A stretch of DNA of 9,178 nt from Planctomycetota bacterium. GTDB taxonomy: Bacteria; Planctomycetota; Phycisphaerae; Sedimentisphaerales; Anaerobacaceae. The stretch covers positions 2,444,028 to 2,453,205 of the forward strand of contig CP070830.1 in the NCBI GenBank assembly GCA_020344865.1, written 5' to 3'. The position numbers were made by a program, and so were the translations under genes. This document shows, in pieces, positions 7,215 through 9,178 of the stretch (position 1 is the stretch's first letter; each line of letters begins with the position of its first letter). Under the pieces are notes generated by a model. It saw only the letters and a list, made by a program, of their open reading frames with translations. It did no database searches and was not told where the DNA came from.

Positions 7215-7218
7215 AGCC
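7206..7218. promoter_or_regulatory. Small palindrome overlapping the GH130 -10 box (possible operator)
   Basis: GGCTA (7206-7210) and TAGCC (7214-7218) flank TAT. The perfect 5-bp inverted repeat covers the proposed -10 hexamer, a position where a repressor could block transcription. It is short enough to occur by chance, and no regulator gene is in the window. Confidence 0.25.
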
Positions 7219-7271
7219 AATTGAATGCCAGTTGCGACGATTTAAGAATTCGAAATTGAAGGAGTTGGCAA

Positions 7272-8318
7272 GTGTCAGTATTTCGTTCGCCAGACAATCC
7301 TATAATTGAGCCGAAACACGTAAAACCTTCAATGCCGGGCTATGAGGTTATCGGTGTATTTAATGCTGGTGTGGCTCGCCTCAAGGATGAGGTTATTCTT
7401 TTGCTTCGAGTCGCAGAACGGCCCGTTAGCACGCATCCGGACATTGTGTTGGCCGGAATTTATGATGCTGCCGAGGGTGATATCGTTTTGAAAGAGTTTT
7501 CAAAAGAGGACTCGGAAAATGATTTTTCCGACCCCCGCCTAATAATAACTCCCGCCGGGACATATCTGACATCCATTTCACATCTACGGGTAGCGTGGAG
7601 CTCCGACGGCATAAGATTCAAGATTGAAGATGCCCCTGCAATTACCGCCTCGAGCGATTATGAAGCCTTTGGAGTCGAGGACCCCAGGATTAGCCTTATC
7701 GACGGGACGTACTATATAACTTATGTCGCGGTTTCAGCCCTCGGTATTACGACCTGCCTGGCGTCGACGAAGGATTTTAAATCTTTCGAGCGTCACGGCG
7801 TAATCTTCTGTCCTGAGAACAAGGATGCGGTGCTGTTTGCTGAAAAGATTAGCGGCAAATATTATGCGCTTCACAGGCCGGTTTCGCCGCTGTTTGAAAA
7901 GCAGGATATGTGGATTTCAGAATCGCCGGACCTTACCTGCTGGGGCAACCATCGCCGTCTTATGGGCCCTCAAAAAGATTGCTGGGACGAAGCCAAAATT
8001 GGCGCAAGTGCCGTACCATTCAAAATCGAACAGGGTTGGCTGGAGGTCTATCACGGAGCGGACCGCGACAATCGTTACTGCCTTGGTGCTGTCCTGACCG
8101 ACGCAGCCGAACCATGGAAGGTTTTGGCAAGGACGAGAAGTCCGATTCTTGAGCCGCAGACCGATTACGAACGTGAAGGTTTTTTTGGGAATGTAGTCTT
8201 CTGCTGTGGCCTGCTCTACGAGGATGATAAACTCAAGATTTACTACGGCGTCGCCGATACCGCTGTTTGTTATGCGGAGATGCCCTTGCAGCATATCCTT
8301 GCGAGCTTGAATTTGTAG
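7272..8318 (+). CDS. GH130 family glycosidase, probable beta-1,4-mannooligosaccharide phosphorylase or related mannoside phosphorylase
   Basis: 348 residues with no signal peptide, so likely cytoplasmic. GH130 enzymes are five-bladed beta-propellers; most cleave beta-mannosides with inorganic phosphate, releasing mannose 1-phosphate. Family blocks seen: NPIIEP at 9-14, VFNAGVARLKDEVILLLRVAERP at 29-51, FGVEDPRI at 133-140 containing the expected general acid D137, TYYITYVAV at 146-154, STKDFKSFERHG at 165-176, NKDAVLFAEKISGKYYALHRP at 183-203, WGNHRRL at 224-230, KIGASAVPFK at 242-251, YHGAD at 260-264, and GNVVFCCG at 316-323, where other members usually have a proline in place of the first cysteine. 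The basic residues around 184-202 and H261 agree with a phosphorylase rather than the hydrolase branch, but substrate is not decided by sequence alone. The GTG start follows GAAGGAG (7258-7264) by 7 bases. No terminator is visible in the 89 bases before the next gene, so read-through is possible. Confidence 0.87.
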   Translation: MSVFRSPDNPIIEPKHVKPSMPGYEVIGVFNAGVARLKDEVILLLRVAERPVSTHPDIVLAGIYDAAEGDIVLKEFSKEDSENDFSDPRLIITPAGTYLTSISHLRVAWSSDGIRFKIEDAPAITASSDYEAFGVEDPRISLIDGTYYITYVAVSALGITTCLASTKDFKSFERHGVIFCPENKDAVLFAEKISGKYYALHRPVSPLFEKQDMWISESPDLTCWGNHRRLMGPQKDCWDEAKIGASAVPFKIEQGWLEVYHGADRDNRYCLGAVLTDAAEPWKVLARTRSPILEPQTDYEREGFFGNVVFCCGLLYEDDKLKIYYGVADTAVCYAEMPLQHILASLNL

Positions 8319-8407
8319 TTCCGCGCGTTTACTTTCTTTTTCTAATCCGCCGCTCGAAAGTGCTATTACCTTGCCATTTGTTGTAACTTTTAGTATGGTG
8401 CGCGCAT

Positions 8408-9178
8408 ATGGGTACAGAGCATTCACAGTTAGGCGCTAAAGGCAAAGTGTTTTTGCCTGTCCGGCGCCTGTATGGTCTTTTGGCCCCCCGAGCTTATAGT
8501 GTGATTATGTTCGGCGCTTTGTTTTGCACACTCGCGGCGAAGCTCTTTCACGCCTGGCGCATGGCTTTGGTCAGTGAATACGTCAGCTGGATTCTGGCGG
8601 ATGTCGCCGTGCTATTGGGCATCGAGGCCTTCCTGTCCCTGTTGTGTTTCCGCTGGCCTCGGCGATGGGTCATCCGCACAGCGTGTGTTTTTGCTGCTGT
8701 CGTGTGTACATATTCTGTGATGAATGCCGGCTGGCTTATAAGAACCGGAACGCAAATACTACCCACGGTCCTTTTGCCGTTATTTCGTGACCCGCTGAAC
8801 GCGTTGGGAATAATTGGCGTTAATCTGGCAAAGATGCCTGTCGCCGCTGTAGTTCTGCTTGCCCCAAGTGCCGTTGCTCTTACCTTTTTCTTTTTTGTTT
8901 TAGCAAAGCCGCAGCCACCTGATTACAACCGCAGACTTTTTGCGGGTAGAATTATAATTTCCGTAGCGATTGTTTTTATTGCCGTCTTGGTTCGTGTCGC
9001 AGTTCCCAGAGAAACGTCGGCCCAGATTGTTTCTCAAGGGCTGCGATACAATTGTCAATTAAGGGCTGTGAGGAGTTTTGTTTTGTCGGATTCCGGCCGT
9101 CGCGCCAGAGCCGACCTGGCTGGCGCCAAGCGGAGGATACCGGCCTCGGATCAGATAGAAATCGTACGCTCGCAGAAG
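8408..9178 (+). CDS. Multi-pass membrane protein, probable N-terminus of an LtaS-like sulfatase/phosphotransferase; cut by window edge
   Basis: The frame is open from ATG 8408 to the right edge (257 residues, incomplete). An in-frame TAA at 8384 and no other start between them fix this as the earliest start, though no Shine-Dalgarno is visible. Five hydrophobic segments are seen at about 31-47, 57-79, 88-110, 144-166 and 181-199, followed by a soluble basic stretch (YNCQLRAVRSF, then RRARADLAGAKRRIP). Five N-terminal helices and then a linker into an extracellular domain is the layout of lipoteichoic acid synthase-like and membrane sulfatase-like proteins, which are common in Planctomycetota. 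The alkaline-phosphatase-type catalytic domain that would prove this lies beyond the window. Other five-helix proteins fit the visible part equally well, so the family is inference; the existence of the membrane gene is well supported by the long open frame and hydrophobicity. Confidence 0.6.
   Translation, partial: MGTEHSQLGAKGKVFLPVRRLYGLLAPRAYSVIMFGALFCTLAAKLFHAWRMALVSEYVSWILADVAVLLGIEAFLSLLCFRWPRRWVIRTACVFAAVVCTYSVMNAGWLIRTGTQILPTVLLPLFRDPLNALGIIGVNLAKMPVAAVVLLAPSAVALTFFFFVLAKPQPPDYNRRLFAGRIIISVAIVFIAVLVRVAVPRETSAQIVSQGLRYNCQLRAVRSFVLSDSGRRARADLAGAKRRIPASDQIEIVRSQK

Larger units (their letters stand above)
6982..7271. other. Divergent intergenic region between the S8 protease and GH130 genes
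   Basis: About 290 bases without a credible gene. It holds the minus-strand protease promoter (7044-7072), the plus-strand GH130 promoter (7186-7214), and two short inverted repeats on the GH130 side: AAGCC/GGCTT with an 8-base loop (7167-7184), just before the -35 box, and GGCTA-TAT-TAGCC (7206-7218) over the -10 box. The stretch 7073-7166 shows no structure I can support. I see no riboswitch or small-protein gene. Confidence 0.6.

Noticed and set aside
7917..8426. A 169-codon minus-strand frame across the end of the GH130 gene
   Set aside because: It is antisense to conserved GH130 sequence and shows no recognisable motif or ribosome binding site.
8395..8439. A short ATG-started frame just upstream of and overlapping the membrane protein start, as a possible leader peptide
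   Set aside because: It is 14 codons, has no ribosome binding site and no run of regulatory codons or attenuator hairpin.
8548..8766. A 72-codon minus-strand frame inside the right-hand membrane gene
   Set aside because: The opposite strand is open to the window edge with clear hydrophobic helices and normal coding character.

Overview
This window reads as a piece of a mesophilic anaerobic bacterial chromosome of moderate GC content. It carries the end of a bacterial-type Wood-Ljungdahl (acetyl-CoA pathway) operon, next to genes of a style I associate with Planctomycetota of the class Phycisphaerae. These are a very large secreted subtilisin with a polymorphic beta-helix, a GH130 mannoside phosphorylase and a multi-pass membrane protein resembling the N-terminus of LtaS-like sulfatases. 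The taxonomic reading is inference from protein style; no rRNA or other marker gene is present.

Layout. (1) Positions 2-3256, plus strand: four tightly spaced genes, namely the C-terminal part of the corrinoid activator RACo (acsV/orf7), the nickel-insertion ATPase CooC/AcsF, the small corrinoid iron-sulfur protein subunit AcsD, and the methyl-H4folate:CFeSP methyltransferase AcsE. The order orf7-acsF-acsD-acsE is the one I recall from Moorella-type acs clusters, so acsA, acsB and acsC are expected just left of the window. (2) Positions 3298-3340: a strong hairpin with eight T's ends the operon. Its right arm and T tract lie inside the last codons of the convergent gene. (3) Positions 3322-6969, minus strand: a 1,215-residue secreted S8 protease with signal peptide, basic prodomain, catalytic domain, beta-sandwich modules, a right-handed beta-helix and a C-terminal domain. 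Its best-supported start is an AUA codon. (4) Positions 6982-7271: a divergent promoter region with one sigma70-like promoter facing each way. (5) Positions 7272-8318, plus strand: GH130 glycoside phosphorylase. (6) Position 8408 to the right edge: a five-helix membrane protein cut off before its predicted extracellular domain.

How the genes fit together. The acs genes cooperate: AcsE moves a methyl group from methyltetrahydrofolate to the cobalt of the AcsC/AcsD corrinoid protein, RACo re-reduces cobalt that has oxidised to Co(II), and CooC supports maturation of the Ni-Fe-S clusters of CO dehydrogenase/acetyl-CoA synthase. The right half looks like an independent surface and glycan-use region. 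I found no CRISPR array, transposase, tRNA, rRNA or phage gene, and no clear sign of an entirely new system. The most unusual items are the AUA start, the terminator that doubles as coding sequence, and the pairing of an acs operon with planctomycete-style genes.
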